A DNA stretch of 56,805 bases from Desulfosporosinus metallidurans (GTDB lineage: Bacteria; Bacillota; Desulfitobacteriia; Desulfitobacteriales; Desulfitobacteriaceae), in contig NZ_MLBF01000028.1 of the NCBI RefSeq assembly GCF_001936615.1, forward strand, positions 1 through 56,805, written 5' to 3'. Under the pieces are notes generated by a model that saw only the letters and a list, made by a program, of their open reading frames with translations, searched no databases and was not told the DNA's origin. Positions 1 to 7,014 of this stretch are shown piece after piece. The number at the start of each line of letters is the position of its first letter. Position 1 is the stretch's first letter. Position numbers and translations under genes: made by a program.

Positions 1-72
1 TATTATCATCCGACATAGTGGATAAGAGTTTATGAACCAAAATAATGTCATATGGAGAGTTTCCATTCATGT

Positions 73-282
73 CTATTTCCCCTTCCTAAACATAGACGAA
101 AACCGTATAGAAAAATATGCCTCGATACAATCCTTACAGATGCAGGAAATCTTTTGTAATCCGAAGTCCGTGTACTTTAGGTCCTTAATTGCAGCTTGTA
201 CATCCTTGTCGTCTACATCTTTACCAATTACAAGCTCAGAATCACAAAGTGGACAATGTAATTTCCAAACCCAATCTGACAT
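73..282 (-). CDS. small zinc-ribbon protein of the prophage
   Basis: A 69-residue protein with a CPLC pair near residue 10 and a CICKDC cluster near residue 47, the pattern of a small zinc ribbon. It begins after a GAGGT Shine-Dalgarno about 8 bases upstream and follows the Zot-like ATPase in the same direction, so it is probably the last visible gene of the assembly operon. No membrane segment is seen. I do not recognise the family; a DNA-binding or scaffold role is only a guess. Confidence 0.55.
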   Translation of the reverse strand: MSDWVWKLHCPLCDSELVIGKDVDDKDVQAAIKDLKYTDFGLQKISCICKDCIEAYFSIRFSSMFRKGK

Positions 283-372
283 TATTTATTACCTCGCTAT
301 CCTCTTGGTCAACGGGTATGCGCTTGCTTTTGTCACTCACATAAGGAAGTGACTCAAGAAAAACTAAGGTGT

Positions 373-1065
373 TCAATCCTCAATCTCCATCCCTTCAGTT
401 AACATTTTAACGTATCTCTCATCAGTTTCGTCTTGACTCAACTTCTTTCGGCCCTTAACTACTCCTGATAAAAATTCGTTTCGCGCATTAATAATCTCGG
501 TCAGAAACTTATCGAATTCTCTTTCCGTGGACGGGAATTGAACGTTACGAACGATGTTATCCGTGTTGTAGAGCTTACACGCAAAGAGCTGCTTGACCTT
601 AGCGGATGGTAGATATAGCCTCTTAAGTAGCTTTTCCCCCGAATAGTCATACACATTGTAGATGAAAGATCCACCGGCCTTACGGCAATCCACTAAGATG
701 TTCGTTAGGTTTCTTACCCTGCTGTCTAAGTTCCGTATGCTTGGAGTCGTCAAAAACATAGTGTGGTGCAATTTGCGGAAGTAAAAGAAAAACTGTGTCA
801 TATAGATATTACTACCCTTACTGAAAAGCCTTGAATCAAGATTTACATGTGCTTCATCCATGATCCCAATCGAATTAGGGGACCTAGCTACGTTGTAGAA
901 ATCTTTATAGTTATCTAACCCTTTTGATCCTTTTAGACCATAGTTAGAATATAGATCAACTGGTACTCCCGCCGCTTTAGCTTTTGACTGGAAGTAATGA
1001 GCTAGGACACTTGCACCGAATGTTTTACCGTCCCCCAAGTTACCCTGGAAGACCCATAGATACAT
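373..1065 (-). CDS. Zot-like P-loop ATPase (filamentous phage assembly, pI-like)
   Basis: A 230-residue ATPase starting directly with beta-strand 1. The Walker A motif GNLGDGKT is at residues 8-15 and the Walker B motif IGIMDEAH at 66-73. This layout, a P-loop within ten residues of the start and a DEAH-like Walker B near residue 70, is typical of Zot/pI proteins, which drive extrusion and assembly of filamentous phage through the membrane. Classical pI has a membrane helix and an outer domain after the ATPase; none is visible here, so the protein looks cytosolic and may dock on a separate membrane partner such as the tail-anchored protein at 1419-1769. Its ATG overlaps the upstream stop by one base (TAATG), implying translational coupling. 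An FtsK/HerA-type packaging ATPase of another small phage is the alternative. Confidence 0.85.
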   Translation of the reverse strand: MYLWVFQGNLGDGKTFGASVLAHYFQSKAKAAGVPVDLYSNYGLKGSKGLDNYKDFYNVARSPNSIGIMDEAHVNLDSRLFSKGSNIYMTQFFFYFRKLHHTMFLTTPSIRNLDSRVRNLTNILVDCRKAGGSFIYNVYDYSGEKLLKRLYLPSAKVKQLFACKLYNTDNIVRNVQFPSTEREFDKFLTEIINARNEFLSGVVKGRKKLSQDETDERYVKMLTEGMEIED

Positions 1066-1400
1066 TACTTGGATCCTCCTTTGAGGGCATTATTCATCAT
1101 GCGCTTGTCGATGAATTGACCCGTAAAGTAAGCATTTATGACCTCAATGAACGTGCTGGGGAACGTCAAATTTTTGGCCATGTTCGTAATAGTTGAGATG
1201 ATGGGCTCATAAGCTTTGTTTCCCCTTTTGGCTTGCATATACCGTAAATAAGCAATTCCCTGCAGCTGGTAAGGGCTTAATGGTGTACCATGCTTCTCCA
1301 TAAAATTAAGGACCGATACAAGTTCACCCGACGAATTTGCGAATAGATCTCCAGACATAATATCTTGCAGGGATTTCCCTCCAGTTTCATTATCAGCCAT
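1065..1400 (-). CDS. unknown prophage protein co-translated with the Zot-like ATPase
   Basis: A 111-residue soluble-looking, mostly helical protein with no signal peptide or membrane segment. Its stop codon overlaps the start of the Zot-like ATPase by one base, and the next upstream gene is 18 bases away, so it belongs to the assembly operon. A role as a cytoplasmic partner of the ATPase is inferred only from this coupling. I do not recognise a family. Confidence 0.6.
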   Translation of the reverse strand: MADNETGGKSLQDIMSGDLFANSSGELVSVLNFMEKHGTPLSPYQLQGIAYLRYMQAKRGNKAYEPIISTITNMAKNLTFPSTFIEVINAYFTGQFIDKRMMNNALKGGSK

Positions 1401-1418
1401 AGTTTCTGATCTCCTCCA

Positions 1419-1769
1419 TTAGTGATGTAAAACGATAATGGTAACAACTAAGATAGCAGCCATCACAAAAAACGGCAGGTTCAGCTTGCTTTGTGTTCCG
1501 AAGTTAAACATATTTTTGAGAGCAACATTCTGTTCTAGCTCCGCGATTCGCTCACTTTCAGCTAAGTAATTCCCTTCCCAGCCATACACAAAAGCCCGAC
1601 CACCTCCCGGATAATAACGTACTTCAGCATCTGCTCGAGGGAGTTTTAAGGATCCGGCACTTACCGATTCCTCATCGATCTCTGATACCCCTATGACTTG
1701 AATCTCCGAATGGGAAATTAAGATTACATCATCGTTTGATTTTGACTTCCTCAAGCCCGGTATCATCAT
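1419..1769 (-). CDS. tail-anchored membrane protein of the assembly operon
   Basis: A 116-residue protein with a polar beta-rich N-terminal region and a single hydrophobic helix at about residues 98-114 ending in HH, so it should be anchored by its C-terminus with the bulk in the cytoplasm. Its start overlaps the stop of the 40-residue gene upstream by four bases (ATGA). It sits two genes before the Zot-like ATPase and could provide the membrane part that this ATPase lacks; that is inference. No family is recognised. Confidence 0.6.
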   Translation of the reverse strand: MMIPGLRKSKSNDDVILISHSEIQVIGVSEIDEESVSAGSLKLPRADAEVRYYPGGGRAFVYGWEGNYLAESERIAELEQNVALKNMFNFGTQSKLNLPFFVMAAILVVTIIVLHH

Positions 1770-1888
1770 CCTCTGGTGCTCCTTCCACGATTTAAAAAGC
1801 GATTATAGAAATAGAGACAAGGTAATATTACGCTTGCTACACCGGTAGTAATTCCAGCCGCAGCCTGGAAAAAGAATTGAAATGCCAT
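1766..1888 (-). CDS. 40-residue single-span membrane protein, first gene of the Zot operon
   Basis: A start at 1888 is preceded by GAGGTG six bases upstream and gives a 40-residue protein with a hydrophobic centre (residues 4-28) and a basic tail ending NRGRSTRG. A longer in-frame opening to 2035 has no ribosome site and crosses the promoter-like motif, so I reject it. Size and polarity (membrane span, then arginine-rich C-terminus) match minor or major coat proteins of filamentous phage. Confidence 0.6.
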   Translation of the reverse strand: MAFQFFFQAAAGITTGVASVILPCLYFYNRFLNRGRSTRG

Positions 1889-1945
1889 TAGTTTCACCTC
1901 ATGTAAGTTCATTTCCTTAATTATCCTTCCATTACACGCGGCGTA

Positions 1946-1965
1946 CAATGAACAAAAACTGCACT
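1946..1965 (-). promoter_or_regulatory. shared 13-bp motif upstream of the Zot operon
   Basis: Read on the minus strand this holds CAGTTTTTGTTCA (plus-strand positions 1949-1961), identical to 13 bases upstream of the coat operon at 9386-9398. It lies about 60 bases before the first start codon and just downstream of a terminator hairpin. It is a candidate activator or repressor site for the late operons. Confidence 0.5.
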
Positions 1966-2044
1966 CTTTTTGGATTAGAAATAAAAGCTTATAGAAGCGT
2001 TTAAACGGCCATCGACAAAGGAGATATCGGATCAACCCTCATTA

Positions 2045-2085
2045 ATTAACAGAAGGCGGAGATTGTCTCTCCGCCTTCTGTTAAT
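2045..2085 (-). terminator. 18-bp perfect stem between prophage operons
   Basis: Arms at 2045-2062 and 2068-2085 are perfectly complementary with a 5-base loop. Read on the minus strand the hairpin follows the stop of the 2105-2590 gene and is trailed by TTAATTAA rather than a long T run. It probably ends the adsorption/minor-protein operon. A filamentous-phage packaging hairpin is an alternative. Confidence 0.65.
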
Positions 2086-2104
2086 TACTAAGAGCAAATT
2101 AACG

Positions 2105-2590
2105 CTAATCATAAGAAAATTCAATTGTCTTTCCTCTCTTTTTAAACCTAGCATTTCGACTTTTATCAAAAACAAGATTTGTTCTTTGAGGTCTTCCATC
2201 TACAGTTCTTTCCGTTTTAGAGTCATAGGAAATATATACCTTGTCCTTAATTTGATGAACTTCTCCATTCATAGCTTCGGACAATAACCTAGTTATTCGC
2301 TCTTTTCTTTTTGTAGGAGCCTTAGCGCCTACCATATACGATGCTAATTCCTTTTTAATTGATTTTCTCTTTGAACTAGCTCGTGTCATAGAGGTCTTTG
2401 CGGAATTACCCTTTCCCCTGCCTTTTCCTCTACCTTTTTTAGGATTATAATTTGGAAATATCTTCTTTAAGCCCTTTTCCATTAGCATTCGAGCACCCAT
2501 TATGCCAAAAACGATTGCGTATATCGGGCCCAATAGTTTTAAAACGGTAAACATCTGATTTAACACATCGGCTGAATTTGTATGAAACAT
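2105..2590 (-). CDS. basic single-span membrane protein of the prophage
   Basis: A start at 2590 follows AAAGGAGGTGAG closely and gives 161 residues; a GTG three codons upstream is less likely. One hydrophobic helix (about residues 15-36) is followed by a strongly basic, glycine-lysine-rich stretch and a C-terminal domain that looks like mixed alpha/beta. The basic region could contact DNA or phospholipid on the cytoplasmic face. It closes an operon of membrane proteins that precedes the Zot unit. No family recognised. Confidence 0.6.
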   Translation of the reverse strand: MFHTNSADVLNQMFTVLKLLGPIYAIVFGIMGARMLMEKGLKKIFPNYNPKKGRGKGRGKGNSAKTSMTRASSKRKSIKKELASYMVGAKAPTKRKERITRLLSEAMNGEVHQIKDKVYISYDSKTERTVDGRPQRTNLVFDKSRNARFKKRGKTIEFSYD

Positions 2591-2608
2591 TTCTCTCACC
2601 TCCTTTAG

Positions 2609-2631
2609 GTCAAATAATCCTACTATTTGAC
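2609..2631 (-). other. 8-bp intergenic hairpin
   Basis: GTCAAATA and TATTTGAC arms with a 7-base loop lie immediately after the stop codon of the 2631-2894 gene and before the strong ribosome site of the next gene. There is no T run, so it may be an mRNA processing or stabilising element rather than a terminator. Confidence 0.35.
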
Positions 2632-2894
2632 TACCACCACTTAACGCCTGATTTAAAGGCTAGGTACATATCGAACGTTTTTCTGACAACCAAGACTACT
2701 AAAAGTAAAAAGGCACTTGAAACAATTGAACCTACTAGCATTGTCCAGCCTGAACCCATCATGGCTAATGGTCCTAAGAAGTAGTCTAGATTGAGGCCTC
2801 TCCCGGCCACTAATGATATTTGACCTAAGTAATTGAGAGCATTTTGCAACATAGTTGTGATTGGACCTAATATAGTATCTACGATAGCATGCAT
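2631..2894 (-). CDS. 87-residue two-span membrane protein
   Basis: The start at 2894 has the ribosome site AAGGAGGGAATTAAGC; the longer frame to 2954 overlaps the upstream gene and is rejected. Two hydrophobic segments (about residues 30-50 and 52-73) are separated by a short polar turn. It ends in a KSGVKWW tail. The start overlaps the end of the upstream gene by a few bases, so the two are probably co-translated. It resembles small inner-membrane minor structural proteins of filamentous phages in size, but there is no family assignment. Confidence 0.6.
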   Translation of the reverse strand: MHAIVDTILGPITTMLQNALNYLGQISLVAGRGLNLDYFLGPLAMMGSGWTMLVGSIVSSAFLLLVVLVVRKTFDMYLAFKSGVKWW

Positions 2895-2896
2895 GC

Positions 2897-3355
2897 TTAA
2901 TTCCCTCCTTGACCGCCTGCGATCTTGATAACGGCATAAGCTGTGGCCATCCACACAAACGTAGCCATTATATACGCAATAGTGTTAAATCCCGTTTGAT
3001 TTAGGACTCCTGTCACAGCGTTAAATCCTTGTGAGTAGGCACTAGGTAAGGCGTAATAGGACGTACTTCCTGAGTAACCCATTAATCCACTAAAAGTATT
3101 AAATACACCGCCTACAATGGCTGTCACAACTCCTAATAGACCTAGCACAACCTGAACTATCAAGACAATAATATTAAAAATACTTGTAATGAGATACCAA
3201 ATCCCACCCAGGAATAAAATAATAGGCCCGAATAGGGCCATTAAGAAAGCTTTTATACCATTAAATAAGCCTGTAATAATTCCACCAAACCAATGTGCAA
3301 TTGAAATAATACCGTTAAGCAACCACTGAAATATTGATTGAAAAAATTCATACAT
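2897..3355 (-). CDS. 152-residue polytopic membrane protein
   Basis: At least three long hydrophobic segments fill the N-terminal 90 residues and another lies near the C-terminus (about residues 128-146), with a polar Ser/Tyr/Gly-rich loop between them and a GGQGGN tail. It is very hydrophobic and probably sits in the membrane as part of an assembly platform or as a pVI-like end protein. It is in a tight operon: the next gene overlaps its 3' end. The family is not recognised. Confidence 0.6.
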   Translation of the reverse strand: MYEFFQSIFQWLLNGIISIAHWFGGIITGLFNGIKAFLMALFGPIILFLGGIWYLITSIFNIIVLIVQVVLGLLGVVTAIVGGVFNTFSGLMGYSGSTSYYALPSAYSQGFNAVTGVLNQTGFNTIAYIMATFVWMATAYAVIKIAGGQGGN

Positions 3356-3381
3356 AGGATTTTATCCCTCCATGATTTTAT

Positions 3382-4086
3382 CTATTTCGGAGAAATGGGG
3401 GGTTCCATGGTATAAGGTTGGCTAGGAGAGATCGGTGTTTGTGGTGTAAGAGGCGTCGATTTTTGCATTACAGACTGAGTAAGAGGTGCGTCCATCGTCA
3501 CAGGAGATGTTGATAATGGTGCTTGAGATGCTATCGGAGTTTGTGGTGTTATGGGTTTAGATTGCTGCACAGATGAAAGCGGTAAAGGTGTATCCATTTT
3601 TACTGGGGAAGTAGTTAATGGTGATTGAGGCAGTAATGGTGTTTGAGAGGTTGCTGGCGTTTGCGGATTAATAGGAGTGGATAAAGTTAATGGATTATTA
3701 CTTACAGTAGGAGTATCATGCGCCATGGCAATTGGATCGGGAATTGTTGGAAGTACGTTTGGGCTTGCAATATAAGTAGGTAATTGAGGAGCAGGGGTCG
3801 TATAAGTGTATGGCTGATTATTAGGCTCTCCCGGTATACTAGGCACAGTAGGATCAAACGTGGGTACCGATCCAAGGCTACTGGTGCTAAGAGGACTAGC
3901 TGGTGTTGGAGTCGTTATATAGCTTGTAAGATTTCCTAAACTAGTCGATATTTGGCCTAATTGAGTCCCCATGTTCGTTAAGGCCGTTTGTATCGCTGTT
4001 TGATTATTAGTTGCTGTTGTTAATTGAGTGCTTAAATTTGATAATTCTGAAGCAAGTGTGCCCTGGTTCGTTATGATAGTAGCCAA
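3382..4086 (-). CDS. Pro/Thr-rich stalk protein; likely the C-terminal part of the gene at 4123-4638
   Basis: 234 residues from an apparent TTG at 4086. The N-terminal 60 residues have a heptad-like pattern of Leu/Ile with Thr/Asn/Gln, suggesting a coiled coil. The rest is low-complexity Pro-Thr-Ser with a roughly 35-residue repeat containing TPQTPI. There is no signal peptide, no ribosome site and no usual start codon. The frame stays open upstream for 12 codons (DVVNAINALSSQL, continuing the coiled coil) until the TGA that ends the preceding gene, and both pieces are in the same frame. I therefore read it as the distal half of one 422-codon secreted protein joined by UGA readthrough, or as a gene split by a nonsense mutation. 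Confidence 0.55.
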   Translation of the reverse strand: MATIITNQGTLASELSNLSTQLTTATNNQTAIQTALTNMGTQLGQISTSLGNLTSYITTPTPASPLSTSSLGSVPTFDPTVPSIPGEPNNQPYTYTTPAPQLPTYIASPNVLPTIPDPIAMAHDTPTVSNNPLTLSTPINPQTPATSQTPLLPQSPLTTSPVKMDTPLPLSSVQQSKPITPQTPIASQAPLSTSPVTMDAPLTQSVMQKSTPLTPQTPISPSQPYTMEPPISPK

Positions 4087-4096
4087 CTGGCTACTT

Positions 4097-4113
4097 AACG
4101 CATTAATTGCGTT
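4097..4113 (-). promoter_or_regulatory. stem-loop 9 bases after an in-frame UGA
   Basis: On the minus strand AACGCA and TGCGTT pair around an ATTAA loop. The stem begins nine bases after the TGA at 4123-4125, the distance expected of readthrough-stimulating or bacterial SECIS-type structures. The stem is only six pairs, so significance is uncertain. Confidence 0.35.
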
Positions 4114-4122
4114 TACAACGTC

Positions 4123-4638
4123 TCAAAGGGTGCATGTGGTCGTCGGTGGAGGTGTCGGTGGCGAGGGAGGTACATAATTACTCGTGTCTGGATCCGGGAA
4201 AATTGCAGTATTCCCATTTGAATTGGTTGCACTATTTACCCACATGTATCGATAACCAGTATTTGAACTTGAATATATAACTAATTCGCATGTAGTGTAT
4301 GGTGCTCCAACAGTAGAAATAGGAATTGTTACATTACTTCCAGATAAGGAAGAATCTAATGTATTAGTAATATTTTGAGTGTAGGCCCCACTGGAACCCA
4401 TCCAATATATCGCAACTTGATCTCCCGTTTGTATTAACCAAGAAACAGCAATCGAGGTAAATGTAGCAGTATTATCCGTGGTGTCGGCATATATATTGAC
4501 ACTCAAATTTTGATAGGACGCTTTACTTGTTATAAGTGCCAAAGGTGTCGATGACGTCGTTGTATAGGCAAATACGGAATGTGCATTAAACATAGTTAAG
4601 ATTAGTAGCAATATAGCAACTAAATTAAAGCGTTTCAT
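4123..4638 (-). CDS. secreted beta-rich prophage adhesin, N-terminal part
   Basis: The ATG at 4638 (GAGG six bases upstream) gives 171 residues; a GTG at 4650 is a possible alternative. A signal peptide (KRFNLVAILLLILTMFNAHS, cleavage after VFA) is followed by a threonine/serine-rich beta domain and a Pro-rich end (PPSPPTPPPTTT). The segment YSSSNTGYRYMW resembles YDSSSPTGFRFAW in the neighbouring 5695-7014 protein, so both probably share an N-terminal binding domain. It ends at TGA, after which the same frame continues for another 247 codons as a coiled-coil/Pro-rich stalk (see 3382-4086). It probably acts outside the cell or on the virion as a receptor-binding (pIII-like) protein. Confidence 0.65.
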   Translation of the reverse strand: MKRFNLVAILLLILTMFNAHSVFAYTTTSSTPLALITSKASYQNLSVNIYADTTDNTATFTSIAVSWLIQTGDQVAIYWMGSSGAYTQNITNTLDSSLSGSNVTIPISTVGAPYTTCELVIYSSSNTGYRYMWVNSATNSNGNTAIFPDPDTSNYVPPSPPTPPPTTTCTL

Positions 4639-4660
4639 CACCAGCCTCACGCTCCCCTAA

Positions 4661-5686
4661 TTATCGTCTTAATGAAAATTTAAGCGTATTACTTAGCAAG
4701 AGTGCCACCATCACCGCAAATAAAATTTCAATGTACATTTGCAAATCGGGTATATAGGCGAATATTTTGCTTTCTAATCTTGTCACGGTCACAGCCTGGG
4801 CCAATGGTTCCGTTCTAACGGTTATATTCGTGCTTTGACTCTGCTCCCCATCCGGCATCACCGTCGCCACGGATATTTGATAAGTCGTATCAGCGTTCAG
4901 GTTTCGAAAAATATAAGATGGTTGATATGATTGACCTATCAGTTGACCATTAAGGGATAGATTATAGCTTGATGCACCGGGTACAGGTTGCCAAGCTAAC
5001 CATACTGTGTCTGCAGATTTATTGTAAATCTGGACTCCCAAGGGTGCTGGGACAGTGCTAATTTTAAATGAAACTGGCTGAGATTGTGGACCTTCCCTGT
5101 TGTCATTTGTGGCTGAGATAGCTACGGTATGACTTCCAATAGTTAAAATATTTAGCGTTGCTGCTTGCATGCCTGTTTGTGGATTAACTGTTGTACTCAC
5201 CTGCCCATCAAGGTAAATTGTGTATTGAGCGATATTATAATTTGCGGTCAAAGGCTGCCATTGGAGCTTGGCCGTCGTGCTTGTCGTGGTCAAAGTAGGA
5301 GCTGAAGGTGCTGTTGGGATCGGGGATAACGTTGTGAAATTGACGGTCGTTGATAGTGGGGAATCCCCCCCACTATTATTTGCTATTACATAGAGCGTAT
5401 ATGGAGTATGAGGTGTGAGTCCTGTCATAGATGCTTTAGGACTATTGGATCCTGAATAAACCTGTCCGTTTAGATAAACTGTATATTGAAGAGCAGACGT
5501 CACCGCAGGCCAAGAAACTTGTGCCGTGGTGTCGGTTATTGCCGTAACCGTAACATTGACTGGTGCTGTAGGCGGAAGAGGCGGAACAATATTCACATCA
5601 GTTACCGTCGCATACGCAGGCAGATTCCCTATCAGAACAAATATTGACATTACTATCGCGCAAAATAATTTTTTCAAGAATTCCAC
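4661..5686 (-). CDS. secreted FN3-domain protein with C-terminal membrane anchor (adsorption-type)
   Basis: A 341-residue protein: signal peptide at residues 1-27 (cleavage near AYA), then three fibronectin type III domains at roughly 38-118, 124-210 and 212-296 (each with a W in strand B and a Y in strand C, separated by Pro-rich hinges), and a hydrophobic helix at 315-334 followed by SLRR. This is the layout of a filamentous-phage pIII-like protein, with extracellular modules and a C-terminal anchor that stays in the membrane until virion release. FN3 repeats are common in phage proteins that touch carbohydrate surfaces. It lies between two related adhesins in one operon. Confidence 0.75.
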   Translation of the reverse strand: MEFLKKLFCAIVMSIFVLIGNLPAYATVTDVNIVPPLPPTAPVNVTVTAITDTTAQVSWPAVTSALQYTVYLNGQVYSGSNSPKASMTGLTPHTPYTLYVIANNSGGDSPLSTTVNFTTLSPIPTAPSAPTLTTTSTTAKLQWQPLTANYNIAQYTIYLDGQVSTTVNPQTGMQAATLNILTIGSHTVAISATNDNREGPQSQPVSFKISTVPAPLGVQIYNKSADTVWLAWQPVPGASSYNLSLNGQLIGQSYQPSYIFRNLNADTTYQISVATVMPDGEQSQSTNITVRTEPLAQAVTVTRLESKIFAYIPDLQMYIEILFAVMVALLLSNTLKFSLRR

Positions 5687-5694
5687 CTCTTCCC

Positions 5695-7014
5695 CTAACT
5701 TTTCAGGAAAAATGCCTTCGCCGCTGCTAGAAGCATTGGACTACCCTTCAATACCAAGGCCAATGCGATCAAACCACCTACTGGTGCTATGACGACACCA
5801 GTGTTTGATAAGAGATCTCCTGTCATTTGTGCGGCACCGACATTTTGTAATGCTGAAATCTTTACTGATATGATATTTGAGGGATATTGTTGACCATTAT
5901 AATTTTGGATGACTTGGATCTGATAAGTACCGGGCTTTTCGGTTAGAGTGTAAGGACTCGCTGTAGCTTGAGTAACTAATATATTGTTTACCATAATATC
6001 AAAACTGCTTCCAATCCCTGTCCAAGTTAGATTGATCTTGCTATTATCAATAATAGCTTTAAGAACTGGAGTGGGAACTGTTGTAGTCACGGATAGTGGC
6101 TGTGATGCGGTACTTTCTCCCCATTGGTTGACGGCGGTAACGGTCACGGAGTGGGTTGAACCATCAGCTAAATTGCTAATATCAAAAGATGGATTGTACA
6201 CTAGCGGCTGTGATACATTTCCCGCTAGCGTGCCATCAAGATAGACGTTATAGCTGGTAGCATCGGACTGTTTTAGCCAATAAAGGGTAAAAGATGTTTG
6301 GGTAATATTATCGGCACTTAGACCATTGGGGGCTATAGGAGGTATTCCAAGTGTTGTTGCGTTGACTTTATTTGACAGTGGACTTTGACCGACACCATTA
6401 ACTGCGGCAATCTGAAAACTGTAAGCGGTGCTTGGGTTTAAGTTTGTTATATGATAAGTGGTACCCGTTGTAGTTGATATTTGATTACCATCTTGAAAGA
6501 GAACATAGCTTGTTGCTCCACTGGTAGTTGACCAAGATAAGTCAAGGGAATTTTTTGTAATATTTGAGGCTTGTAATTCAATTGGTGGCGAGGGAGGTAA
6601 TATTTTTATAGTTCCAGTGTAAATATTATCAGCAATATGCACCGTGTATGTATCACCCGAACTAACAGCAACACCGGAATTAACATAATTATTTGGTGTA
6701 ATCGTAAAAGATTTATAAGCTATAACTGTCGCACCATTGAGAGTTAATCCAAAACCCGTTGGACTGCCACCATACGTCCATGCAAACCGGAAACCAGTTG
6801 GACTAGACGAATCGTACATAACACCACACATAGCAGAACCGAAAACACTTTGTGTATAAAGCATAGTTCCATCAGTAGATGCAATTGCTAGCGTAAAATC
6901 TGATAAAAGAAAAGTAATTGCTAAGACTACCGCCAAAGCTATTCTTTTAGTCAACTTTATCTTATTGGATACTAAATCTTTAATGTGGCGTCCTCCACCA
7001 CCCTTGCTTTCCAT
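5695..7014 (-). CDS. large secreted FN3-domain adhesin with C-terminal membrane anchor
   Basis: 439 residues. A basic N-terminus and hydrophobic signal (about residues 24-45) lead to a beta domain containing YDSSSPTGFRFAW, shared in outline with the 4123-4638 protein. FN3-like domains follow at about 143-221 and 228-312, then a third divergent one at about 315-387. A Gly/Ala-rich hydrophobic segment (about 410-430) ends the protein. It overlaps the end of the glycosyltransferase gene by 35 bases, so the two are translationally linked. The likely role is the main receptor-binding or tip protein of the particle; a host-surface adhesin expressed by the lysogen is the alternative. Confidence 0.75.
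   Translation of the reverse strand: MESKGGGGRHIKDLVSNKIKLTKRIALAVVLAITFLLSDFTLAIASTDGTMLYTQSVFGSAMCGVMYDSSSPTGFRFAWTYGGSPTGFGLTLNGATVIAYKSFTITPNNYVNSGVAVSSGDTYTVHIADNIYTGTIKILPPSPPIELQASNITKNSLDLSWSTTSGATSYVLFQDGNQISTTTGTTYHITNLNPSTAYSFQIAAVNGVGQSPLSNKVNATTLGIPPIAPNGLSADNITQTSFTLYWLKQSDATSYNVYLDGTLAGNVSQPLVYNPSFDISNLADGSTHSVTVTAVNQWGESTASQPLSVTTTVPTPVLKAIIDNSKINLTWTGIGSSFDIMVNNILVTQATASPYTLTEKPGTYQIQVIQNYNGQQYPSNIISVKISALQNVGAAQMTGDLLSNTGVVIAPVGGLIALALVLKGSPMLLAAAKAFFLKS

Noticed and set aside
3382..4125. Firm call of selenocysteine at the in-frame TGA
   Set aside because: The downstream hairpin is only six base pairs and lacks a clear SECIS apical signature, so simple readthrough or a nonsense mutation is equally possible.
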